Source: Candidatus Parcubacteria bacterium (GTDB taxonomy: Bacteria > Patescibacteriota > Patescibacteriia > CAIXNZ01). From it: a stretch of 6,917 nucleotides of DNA. Positions 1 to 4,394 of this stretch are shown piece after piece. A model generated the notes under the pieces. It was not told the DNA's origin, ran no database searches, and was given only the letters and a program-made list of their open reading frames with translations. Location: the NCBI GenBank assembly GCA_026395675.1, contig JAPLYF010000004.1:1-6917 (forward strand), in the 5' to 3' direction. A program made the position numbers and the translations under genes. The first letter of the stretch is position 1; the number at the start of each line of letters is the position of its first letter.

Positions 1-216
1 GATTCGATTGAGGAGATTTTAGGGGAATTTTTTAATGAAGAAATTGTGATCGAAACTAGTTTGCTGCCTAAGGATTATGAAAGTGAATTTATGAAAGAGC
101 AGACAAAATCAGATGAAGTTGAATTGGTTGAAGAAATTCCAAACGCTGCCAATGGCGAACAGCAGGCCATGATTGATAACTTAATCAAGACATTTGGAGG
201 GAAGGTGGTGGAATAA
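1..216 (+). CDS. dnaX: C-terminal end of probable DNA polymerase III subunit gamma/tau (partial)
   Basis: The reading frame is open from the first base and ends at TAA 214-216, giving the last 71 residues of a larger protein. The segment is acidic. It begins with an amphipathic stretch (DSIEEILGEFFNEEIVIET) and ends with LIKTFGGKVVE. That layout, an (E)IL.E.F...I.I block, a variable acidic linker and a terminal FGGkvVE, resembles the C-terminus of bacterial DnaX, the clamp-loader subunit that tethers polymerase and sliding clamp at the fork. The identification rests only on this tail: no Walker A or B motif or zinc-binding cysteines fall inside the window. Another protein with a similar tail is possible. 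The product call is moderate; that it is a real coding end is much surer. Confidence 0.6.
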   Translation, partial: DSIEEILGEFFNEEIVIETSLLPKDYESEFMKEQTKSDEVELVEEIPNAANGEQQAMIDNLIKTFGGKVVE

Positions 217-230
217 GAATCCTGAAATCT

Positions 231-262
231 GACCTTCGTCCCGCCTTGGCGGGACTTCGGTC
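231..262. repeat. GC-rich interrupted palindrome downstream of dnaX
   Basis: The outer arms GACC (231-234) and GGTC (259-262) and the inner arms GTCCCGCC and GGCGGGAC pair around a TT loop. A symmetric 3-base bulge (TTC on both sides) separates the two stems. It starts 14 bases after the dnaX stop codon but has no T-run on either strand, so it is more likely a dispersed palindromic repeat than an intrinsic terminator. Confidence 0.6.
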
Positions 263-347
263 GGCGTAGGCTGAATTCTGAAAGCCGAAATTAATTGTGT
301 TTTGGGCATTTGAAAATTTGAATTTTAAATTTGTTTGATATTTGATT

Positions 348-371
348 ATCCCGAAGGGATCCCTTTGGGAT
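348..371. repeat. 24-bp near-perfect palindrome
   Basis: The sequence ATCCCGAAGGGA followed by TCCCTTTGGGAT is self-complementary except for one symmetric G/T position, which would be a G-U wobble in RNA. It lies in the gap between dnaX and tRNA-Gln and has no T-run. The CCC-GAAGGG core resembles the TCCCTTCGGGA hairpin at 2934-2946. Confidence 0.55.
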
Positions 372-381
372 TGATCATTGG

Positions 382-417
382 CCTTCGCCAACCGTAGTTG
401 GCTACGGCCAACGAAGG
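382..417. repeat. 36-bp stepped inverted repeat
   Basis: The order is CCTTCG, CCAA, CCGTAG, TTGG, CTACGG, CCAA, CGAAGG. The outer arms (CCTTCG/CGAAGG) and inner arms (CCGTAG/CTACGG) are perfectly complementary. The two CCAA spacers face each other as an internal loop, and either can instead pair with the TTGG apex, so alternative folds exist. It is probably a member of the GC-rich dispersed palindromes of this genome. No coding or termination role is evident. Confidence 0.55.
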
Positions 418-435
418 TTGGTCATTAATCATCAT

Positions 436-542
436 TGGGGAGTAGCCCTGCCTTCGCTAAAGCTTCCACCTTCGCTATCGCTTCGGTGGACAAGTCGGCA
501 GGCAGGCCCAGCCGCTCGCGAGCAGCTGGGCAGGCAAGCGGT
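436..542 (+). pseudogene. Degenerate tRNA-Gln 5' fragment A, interrupted
   Basis: TGGGGAGTAGCC (436-447) is identical to the acceptor and first D-stem strand of the intact tRNA-Gln at 732-743; with the preceding CAT (433-435) the match is 15 bases. The next tRNA bases, AAGCGGT, appear at 536-542 after about 88 bases bounded by CCTGCC and GGCAGG. Read this way, a GC-rich palindromic element splits a tRNA copy inside its D-arm. No anticodon arm or 3' half follows. The 5' match is secure; joining it to the 7-base AAGCGGT is inference. Confidence 0.5.
447..534. repeat. GC-rich palindromic element inside tRNA-Gln fragment A
   Basis: The segment is bounded by CCTGCC (447-452) and GGCAGG (529-534). 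It holds two clear hairpins: TCCACC (465-470) with GGTGGA (485-490), and GCCCAGC (506-512) with GCTGGGC (525-531), the latter enclosing the 10-base palindrome GCTCGCGAGC. The 10-mer GGCAGGCAGG at 497-506 is the exact complement of CCTGCCTGCC at 5813-5822, inside the lipoprotein gene near the end of the window. This ties the two sites to one repeat family. No open reading frame of note is present. Confidence 0.6.
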
Positions 543-565
543 GAAAAAATAGAAGCTTTAATTCT

Positions 566-662
566 TGGGGAGTAGCCAAGCGGCCCGTCTCGGTCGAGCT
601 TTAATCAATAGTTTATTTTCACTCAAACCAGACCTCGCCGAGGCCGGATAAGGCAGAGGCCT
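566..662 (+). pseudogene. Degenerate tRNA-Gln 5' fragment B, interrupted
   Basis: TGGGGAGTAGCCAAGCGG (566-583) matches the intact tRNA-Gln at 732-749 without a mismatch. The next tRNA bases reappear at 649-662 as TAAGGCAGAGGCCT, 13 of 14 identical to the intact gene at 750-763. A 65-base block (584-648) therefore sits in the D-loop of an otherwise collinear copy. Past 662 the sequence leaves the tRNA: no anticodon loop, T-arm or 3' acceptor can be recognised. It is a non-functional relic of at least the first 32 tRNA positions. Confidence 0.6.
584..648. repeat. 65-bp insert splitting tRNA-Gln fragment B
   Basis: The two ends carry imperfect inverted repeats: CTCGGTCGAG near the left end (588-597) and CCTCGCCGAGG at the right (633-643), whose complement reads CCTCGGCGAGG. 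The centre (about 598-630) is AT-rich and featureless. The layout suggests a tiny non-autonomous palindromic element, but no target duplication is obvious and no other full copy occurs in the window. Confidence 0.4.
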
Positions 663-672
663 AAATATTGAC

Positions 673-703
673 TTGAATAAGGTAGAAACGAATTAAAGAT
701 AAT
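673..703 (+). promoter_or_regulatory. Possible promoter of tRNA-Gln
   Basis: TTGAAT (673-678) and GATAAT (698-703, 5 of 6 to TATAAT) are separated by 19 bases, longer than ideal, and end 28 bases before the mature tRNA 5' end. TTGACT at 668-673 is an alternative -35 with a worse spacing to any -10. This is a weak call based on position and partial matches. Confidence 0.35.
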
Positions 704-731
704 ATTTGATAAATTAAATAAATAAAACCAT

Positions 732-803
732 TGGGGAGTAGCCAAGCGGTAAGGCAGCGGCCTCTGGAGCCGCCATGCGAAGGTCCGAATCCTTCCTCCC
801 CAG
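732..803 (+). tRNA. tRNA-Gln (anticodon CUG)
   Basis: This is a complete cloverleaf. The acceptor TGGGGAG pairs with CTCCCCA (796-802). The D-arm is GCC/GGC with an AGCGGTAA-type loop. The anticodon stem is GCGGC/GCCGC around the loop CTCTGGA, whose CTG reads the glutamine codon CAG. The T-arm is GAAGG/CCTTC around TCCGAAT. The discriminator is G803, as usual for tRNA-Gln, and U1-A72 also fits that class. No CCA is encoded (GTTTG follows), so it must be added by a nucleotidyltransferase. An intrinsic terminator follows directly. It is the only intact copy of three related sequences here. Confidence 0.95.
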
Positions 804-809
804 TTTGCG

Positions 810-842
810 AAAAATCTTACCTTTTTAAAGGCGAGATTTTTT
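810..842 (+). terminator. Intrinsic terminator after tRNA-Gln
   Basis: AAAAATCT (810-817) pairs with AGATTTTT (834-841), extended inside by CCTTT/AAAGG, and the 3' arm runs into T6. It lies 7 bases past the tRNA and separates it from the next promoter. Confidence 0.65.
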
Positions 843-857
843 AATTGAGTATTTATA

Positions 858-886
858 TTGACATTGCTTAAAATTTATGCAATACT
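858..886 (+). promoter_or_regulatory. Sigma-70-type promoter of the 342-residue protein gene
   Basis: A perfect -35 TTGACA (858-863) is followed at 17 bases by AATACT (881-886), with a TGC extension just before it. Transcription should start near 893, giving a leader of about 40 bases containing a strong Shine-Dalgarno. Confidence 0.65.
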
Positions 887-916
887 TTAAAAACGCAAAC
901 AAAGAGTTCTTTAAAG

Positions 917-927
917 AAAGGAGGTGA
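917..927 (+). promoter_or_regulatory. Strong Shine-Dalgarno
   Basis: AAAGGAGGTGA is complementary to the 16S rRNA 3' end over its whole GGAGGTGA core and sits 4 bases before ATG 932, fixing that start. Confidence 0.8.
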
Positions 928-931
928 GAAA

Positions 932-1960
932 ATGTATTTGGATAAAAAAGCGATTGTTGAATTTGTCAAAGAAAGGATAATTCAGCTGCGCGCAGAAGGC
1001 AAAATGGATTTTGAACAGACAACGACTGCTACTGTCAGGATGGACCTTTATAGGGAGCTTTATCCTGCCAAAGTGCATTCGTCTGTCAAAAATGAAGAAG
1101 AGCAAAAGCCAGGCACATTGGATAGATTAATTGGCGAAGGCATTGCTCTGGGCTTAACAACGCGAATCAAAGCTCTAGAGCCAAAAGATGTTAACCTGAC
1201 AGAGTCAGAAATTAATGAAATCGGCTGGGATGTCAAAATGGCCTTAGGGAAAAAGGGTTTAACCATTGATGATCCCGACTACGCTCGAGAATCTGAAGCT
1301 CTTAGCAACCAGCTCAAAGCCGAGCGTTTGAAAGAAAAAAGAGCAAAGTTGCCTAAGCCAAAAAAAGCCCCAGCTAAAACAGAAATACCAGTTGAAGAAA
1401 AAATAAAAGCTCAAGCTTTGTCAGACGTTGAACAGGAATTGATCAATGCCTTAACCTATGTTGAGGATCTGAAAAAGTTGCTGCAAGACCCAATGGCTAT
1501 AGCTGAAGCTTACCTGGAAATGGATCGGGACTTGCTCATTGTTTGGCAGCGGCTTGAACGCGAAGGCAAAAACGATTCTGTTTTGGCTGCCAATTTGCGT
1601 GGCAATTACCGCACATTGATTGCCAAGGGTTTAGATAAGGATCAGGCAATGAAGGAAACTTATAGTTCCTTGCTTAATTCAGAGGAACTTGTAATAAGCC
1701 GTGTGAGAAAACAAGTTTTTGCCCAGCTTTTTCCAAAGCCAATTGAACAAAGGTTCAAACGATCTTTCAGAAACTGCCGCAAGCCAAGCCAGGGAGGACA
1801 AAATCCTTTGTCTATGGGCGAGTCCTTAAAAACCGCCTTGGAACGCGCTTTAACAATGGCTCCTAGCTTGATGGTAAAAAAAGCCGTGCTGGACAAGATG
1901 AGCCGGGAAAGCCGAGCCATAATGCCAACAGGCAAACTCAAAAGACATAAAACGCCTTGA
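932..1960 (+). CDS. Hypothetical charged protein, 342 residues
   Basis: I do not recognise this protein. The start is fixed by the Shine-Dalgarno AAAGGAGGTGA just upstream. There is no signal peptide and no membrane segment, so it is probably cytoplasmic. It reads as two mostly helical, highly charged parts: residues 1-130 (an amphipathic N-terminal helix, then a segment with IGEGIALGLTTRIKALEPKD) and 155-342, joined by a Lys/Pro/Ala linker (about 133-150). The second part has likely coiled-coil or helical-bundle stretches at 160-185 and 190-245 and ends in a basic tail (KLKRHKTP). The single Cys is residue 282. It is monocistronic, with its own promoter and a terminator overlapping the stop codon. 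The basic, helical character would allow nucleic-acid or ribosome binding, but nothing specific supports that. Confidence 0.85.
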   Translation: MYLDKKAIVEFVKERIIQLRAEGKMDFEQTTTATVRMDLYRELYPAKVHSSVKNEEEQKPGTLDRLIGEGIALGLTTRIKALEPKDVNLTESEINEIGWDVKMALGKKGLTIDDPDYARESEALSNQLKAERLKEKRAKLPKPKKAPAKTEIPVEEKIKAQALSDVEQELINALTYVEDLKKLLQDPMAIAEAYLEMDRDLLIVWQRLEREGKNDSVLAANLRGNYRTLIAKGLDKDQAMKETYSSLLNSEELVISRVRKQVFAQLFPKPIEQRFKRSFRNCRKPSQGGQNPLSMGESLKTALERALTMAPSLMVKKAVLDKMSRESRAIMPTGKLKRHKTP

Positions 1961-1984
1961 TTATAAAATATTAGGGCGTTTTTT
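1949..1984 (+). terminator. Intrinsic terminator overlapping the stop codon
   Basis: AAAACGCC (1949-1956) pairs with GGCGTTTT (1975-1982) around a loop of about 18 AT-rich bases, followed by the rest of a T6 run. The 5' arm includes the last sense codons of the 342-residue gene, so the transcript ends almost at the stop. Confidence 0.7.
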
Positions 1985-1992
1985 AATTGGTA

Positions 1993-2024
1993 AAAAAAGA
2001 CCAAGGTCTAAATACCTTGGTTTT
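1993..2024. terminator. Bidirectional terminator between convergent genes
   Basis: ACCAAGGT (2000-2007) and ACCTTGGT (2014-2021) form an 8-bp stem with a 6-base loop. On the + strand it is followed by TTTT. On the - strand it is followed by a 7-base T-run (complement of the A-run at 1992-1998), so its best use is to end the - strand gene whose stop codon lies at 2045. Confidence 0.75.
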
Positions 2025-2044
2025 GTAATGTAAGTCAAAATTTT

Positions 2045-2659
2045 TTAAATAACTATTTCCACATCAACATGGATGATCAGGGCTTTGCGCTGAGTTTCTT
2101 TATTGGTTTGTCTGACTCGTTTGATGCGGGCATGATAGATTTGCCCAAGTTGCAAGTCAACCTGATTAGTCGGCCAGAAAAAGCGCATGGTTGGCAGGTT
2201 GTCGGCGTGCGGATCTTCTTCCAGATATTGGGGTTTGAACATCAGGCCGCCTTTTTTGGGGTTGGTCTGGACTTCCAGAGTCACCATCTCGACCCGAGCC
2301 AGCTTTGTTCTGTCAATGCCCTTGAGTGCCTCGGCCAAAGCATTGTTTTTAGGGCCTTGGCTCTGGCTGTTGGCCAGGTGATGGTCTATTAAATCAATTA
2401 CAGTGCCTGCTTCAACCCACGAGGCATAACAGAGATCATAAGTAATATCATTGTAGACAAATGTGCCAAACATTGTGTTGGAAATTTCGCATTCGTATGA
2501 TTTGCCCACTTCAGGTTGAAAGCCCTGGGGCATGATTATTCTGGGACGCTGCCAGGTATAACGCGGTTTTTCCAGTACTGCCCAGACATCATCATACAGA
2601 TTTTTAAAATTTAAATTAACTGTTTGGCTATCAAAAGCTTTGGCTGATAAACCAGACAT
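2045..2659 (-). CDS. Hypothetical protein, 204 residues
   Basis: I do not recognise the product. An upstream in-frame ATG at 2698 would add 13 residues, but the Shine-Dalgarno AAAGGAGG (2674-2667) lies 7 bases before ATG 2659, so the start MSGLSAKAFD is preferred. No signal peptide or membrane helix is seen; it is probably a soluble cytoplasmic protein. The first half is aromatic-rich and beta-like (YTWQRPRIIMPQGF, then VGKSYECEISNTMFGTFVYNDITYDLCY), followed by a helix with DLIDHHLANS, a Gly/Asn-rich linker (about 98-106), and a beta-rich C-terminal half with FFWPTNQVDLQLGQIYHARIK and an alternating hydrophobic end (ALIIHVDVEIVI). The two VGKSYE/LGQIYH strands suggest a duplicated small barrel, possibly OB-like; this is only inference. 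It is transcribed alone from a strong promoter. Confidence 0.85.
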   Translation of the reverse strand: MSGLSAKAFDSQTVNLNFKNLYDDVWAVLEKPRYTWQRPRIIMPQGFQPEVGKSYECEISNTMFGTFVYNDITYDLCYASWVEAGTVIDLIDHHLANSQSQGPKNNALAEALKGIDRTKLARVEMVTLEVQTNPKKGGLMFKPQYLEEDPHADNLPTMRFFWPTNQVDLQLGQIYHARIKRVRQTNKETQRKALIIHVDVEIVI

Positions 2660-2666
2660 TTTCTTT

Positions 2667-2674
2667 CCTCCTTT
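2667..2674 (-). promoter_or_regulatory. Shine-Dalgarno deciding the start at 2659
   Basis: On the - strand the sequence reads AAAGGAGG, 7 bases before ATG 2659. No comparable site precedes the alternative ATG at 2698. Confidence 0.75.
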
Positions 2675-2707
2675 ATTTTGGGGTTTTAAATTTTCCAATG
2701 ATTTTAT

Positions 2708-2736
2708 ATCATAGCATGAATAAAAACCTTTGTCAA
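2708..2736 (-). promoter_or_regulatory. Near-consensus promoter of the 204-residue protein gene
   Basis: On the - strand a perfect -35 TTGACA (2736-2731), a 17-base spacer ending in TGC (extended -10), and TATGAT (2713-2708; 5 of 6) form one of the best promoters in the window. Its -10 lies about 50 bases before the start codon. Confidence 0.8.
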
Positions 2737-2789
2737 TGAGGCTAAGTGCTCTGATTATATGATTGGTTTATTTTAATAAAATTTAAAAA

Positions 2790-2818
2790 TTGACTTTAAA
2801 TTTTTTTAGGTTTAAGAT
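2790..2818 (+). promoter_or_regulatory. Promoter of the secreted nuclease gene
   Basis: TTGACT (2790-2795) and TAAGAT (2813-2818) are 17 bases apart, 29 bases upstream of the GTG start. It points away from the - strand promoter at 2708-2736, forming a compact divergent control region in which the -35 boxes are 53 bases apart. Confidence 0.6.
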
Positions 2819-2833
2819 GTAAACAAATTATTT

Positions 2834-2842
2834 AAAAGGAGG
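2834..2842 (+). promoter_or_regulatory. Shine-Dalgarno fixing a GTG start
   Basis: AAAAGGAGG ends 5 bases before GTG 2848. The overlapping ATG at 2846 is followed at once by TGA and cannot be the start, so GTG is used. Confidence 0.8.
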
Positions 2843-2847
2843 CAGAT

Positions 2848-3336
2848 GTGAAAAAAATATTCTTTGTTTGTTTGCTGACCAGTACCTTGTTAATTTCAGG
2901 TAATTACAGTTATTCAAAAAGTACTGCAGTTTTGTCCCTTCGGGACTGTCAGGTTCAGGACAAGTTGCCTGATCCAATTTGCACGCCTGGTGAGGTTTTC
3001 CAGGTAACTAAAGAAGATATTTGCGTCAAAGGGTATACAAGCCGGGTGCGTCATGTTACAGCCAGAACAAAAAACCTTGTTTATCAGGAATATGGCATTA
3101 CCAGCCATGTTAAAGGTGAGTACGAGGTTGACCACTTTATTCCTTTGGAATTAGGCGGTTCCAATGACCTGAAAAACTTATGGCCTGAAGCAGCAGAGCC
3201 ACGGCCAGGGTTTCATGAAAAGGATAAAGTGGAAAATTATCTGCACCGGCAAGTTTGCGCCGGCCTAATGCCTTTAGCAGAAGCGCAAAAACAAATTCAA
3301 GCTAACTGGCTGGTTATTTATGAGAAAATTAAGTAA
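2848..3336 (+). CDS. Secreted HNH-family endonuclease-like protein
   Basis: The 162-residue precursor starts at GTG and has a Sec signal peptide (MKKIFF, then hydrophobic VCLLTSTLLISG to about residue 18; cleavage probably in 20-26; no lipobox). The mature part carries the layout of a known family of small exported HNH proteins: an N-terminal CTPGEVFQVTKEDICVKGYT block (45-64), then VDHFIPLELGG (94-104), NDLKNLWPE (106-114), FHEKDKVEN (122-130), VCAG and an AQKQIQANW tail. D95-H96, N110 and H123 or K125/D126 are the expected metal and catalytic positions. C34, C45, C58 and C137 could form two disulfides outside the membrane. The likely role is cutting nucleic acid outside the cell, for nutrition or competition; the substrate is not shown by the sequence. 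It is monocistronic with a tandem TAA TAA stop. Confidence 0.85.
   Translation: MKKIFFVCLLTSTLLISGNYSYSKSTAVLSLRDCQVQDKLPDPICTPGEVFQVTKEDICVKGYTSRVRHVTARTKNLVYQEYGITSHVKGEYEVDHFIPLELGGSNDLKNLWPEAAEPRPGFHEKDKVENYLHRQVCAGLMPLAEAQKQIQANWLVIYEKIK
2934..2946. repeat. Small perfect hairpin within the nuclease gene
   Basis: GTCCC TTC GGGAC is a 5-bp perfect stem coding for part of LSLRD, at the junction between the signal peptide and the conserved domain. It resembles the CCCGAAGGG core at 350-358 and the GTCCCGCC/GGCGGGAC arms at 239-254, and may be a trace of the same repeat family inside a gene. Confidence 0.4.
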
Positions 3337-3391
3337 TAAGAAAGATAATTGTGATCTTTTAATTAAAAAAGGATAGAAATGTTTTGCTAAT

Positions 3392-3423
3392 AATCGTCCC
3401 GCGATGCGGGGCGATTTTTTTTT
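3392..3423 (+). terminator. Strong intrinsic terminator
   Basis: AATCGTCCCGC (3392-3402) pairs over 11 positions (one G-U) with GCGGGGCGATT (3406-3416), with a GAT loop and a 9-base T-run. It ends the nuclease transcript about 55 bases after the stop codon. Confidence 0.85.
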
Positions 3424-3450
3424 GATTATTATTCTAAAATTTAGTAAACT
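3422..3450 (+). promoter_or_regulatory. Possible promoter of the first lipoprotein gene
   Basis: TTGATT (3422-3427) and TAAACT (3445-3450) are 17 bases apart, overlapping the T-run of the preceding terminator. A short inverted repeat TTTAGT/ACTAAA (3440-3453) covers the -10. In such AT-rich sequence the match could be chance. Confidence 0.3.
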
Positions 3451-3512
3451 AAAGATATCGAATACTTACGCGCCTATTTTTATTTTGCTTCTTATTAATT
3501 TAAAATAAATCT

Positions 3513-4205
3513 ATGAAAAAAATTTTATTTATTATTTTTATCATAACCGTTTTCTTTTTGGCTGGCTGTGGCAATATTAATATTAGCCAGCCCCCAAAAC
3601 ATTTTTTAACAAACAATGCTGGCAACCTTAATGAACAGCAAAAATCTGCACCAACAACTAATGAAGTTAATCTTAATAAAGTCCAGCCCGAAGCAAGTTT
3701 AGTTGTTTTAAATAGTCTGGTGCTGGATAAAAGCTCCAAAAAACCAGTGGTTGATGCTTTTGTTTATATAGGTACTGGTTTTTGGCAATGCCAGACTGAT
3801 AATCAGGGTGGCTGTACAATTACTAATAAACAATTTGCGCCAGGGGATTATGGTGTTGGTGCTTATAAAAAGGGCTATCAACGCACAACCATAATGGCAA
3901 AGTTTGTGCCAGGCGAAAATTCACTGACTCTGGAAATAGAACCAACGCTGACTCCCCAGGCTTTAACATTGACTGGTATTGTTAAAGAAATTGTTTCAGC
4001 GCCAGGAAGCAAGAGTGAAAATCGTGTTGATGTCATTAAAACTGATAATGGCAAGGAGTATTATCTTTTTAATAATATAGGCGAGAATACGGGTTTTGAA
4101 AATTATGTTGGTAAGAAAGTGACTATTACAGGTTACATTGATAATGGTTTTGTTGGCTGGCAGCATAATGTCTGGTCAGGAATTTATGTTGAGGAAATTA
4201 AATAA
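3513..4205 (+). CDS. Lipoprotein with carboxypeptidase-regulatory-like domain
   Basis: The 230-residue precursor begins MKKILFIIFIITVFF and has the lipobox LAGC (16-19), so it should be cleaved by signal peptidase II and anchored by lipidated C19. A Ser/Asn/Gln-rich tether follows (20-60). Residues 62-143 look like a carboxypeptidase-regulatory-like beta-sandwich: LVLDKSSKKPVVDAFVYI, TDNQGGCTI, GDYGVGAYKKGYQRT and a final strand (SLTLEIEP). C93 and C101 could form a disulfide. Residues 151-230 form a second beta-rich unit (LTGIVKEIVS, VDVIKTDNGKEYYLF, YVGKKVTITGYID, IYVEEIK) that resembles a small OB-like barrel; that fold is inference. Such modules usually bind polymers or stabilise other proteins; no catalytic residues are visible. 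No Shine-Dalgarno precedes the ATG; the start is chosen from the signal peptide. Confidence 0.85.
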   Translation: MKKILFIIFIITVFFLAGCGNINISQPPKHFLTNNAGNLNEQQKSAPTTNEVNLNKVQPEASLVVLNSLVLDKSSKKPVVDAFVYIGTGFWQCQTDNQGGCTITNKQFAPGDYGVGAYKKGYQRTTIMAKFVPGENSLTLEIEPTLTPQALTLTGIVKEIVSAPGSKSENRVDVIKTDNGKEYYLFNNIGENTGFENYVGKKVTITGYIDNGFVGWQHNVWSGIYVEEIK

Positions 4206-4211
4206 ATATAA

Positions 4212-4355
4212 ATTTATAAAAAAAATTTAGTTCTATCTTTTTGGGCAGTACTTTTTCTTTTAGCCGGTTGCGGGCAGAGTGCGTTAGCGCCAAGCAAAGG
4301 TGGAATAGCTCCAGCGCCAACATCATGCTGGCACCAAATGGTGCAGAAAAAATAA
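4212..4355 (+). pseudogene. Broken lipoprotein gene without a normal start codon
   Basis: From 4212, just after the in-frame TAA 4209-4211, the frame reads YKKNLVLSFWAVLFL, then LAGC (codons 4260-4271), GQSALAPSKGG and a stop at 4353. This is a textbook lipoprotein signal peptide with a 47-residue product, but no ATG, GTG or TTG precedes the lipobox in frame; the codon where Met is expected is ATT. The bases around the lipobox (tagccggttgcgg) are identical to those at 5881-5893 in the intact lipoprotein gene downstream, and the following GQ(S/G)AL also matches. The body is lost after about 27 residues past the Cys. Hairpins CCAGC/GCTGG (4311-4331) and GCACC/GGTGC (4331-4344) lie in the 3' part. 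Translation from ATT cannot be excluded. Confidence 0.6.
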
Positions 4356-4394
4356 CGAGTGCCAAAACCTAAAGATGATTTTAATAAAAACATC

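Noticed and set aside
185..391. - strand open frame across the dnaX end and palindromes
   Set aside because: It spans non-coding repeats, overlaps the dnaX stop and has no Shine-Dalgarno or recognisable protein features.
584..648. Group I or archaeal-type intron in a tRNA-Gln gene
   Set aside because: The blocks are only 65-88 bases, sit in the D-arm rather than the anticodon loop, and no tRNA 3' half follows, so splicing could not give a tRNA.
433..803. attL/attR of an integrated element at tRNA-Gln
   Set aside because: The repeated part is the tRNA 5' half, the copies are 130-170 bases apart, and no integrase or cargo lies between them.
2069..2392. Open frame on the + strand opposite the 204-residue gene
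   Set aside because: It overlaps the - strand gene, which has a promoter, Shine-Dalgarno and terminator. The + frame has no upstream signals.
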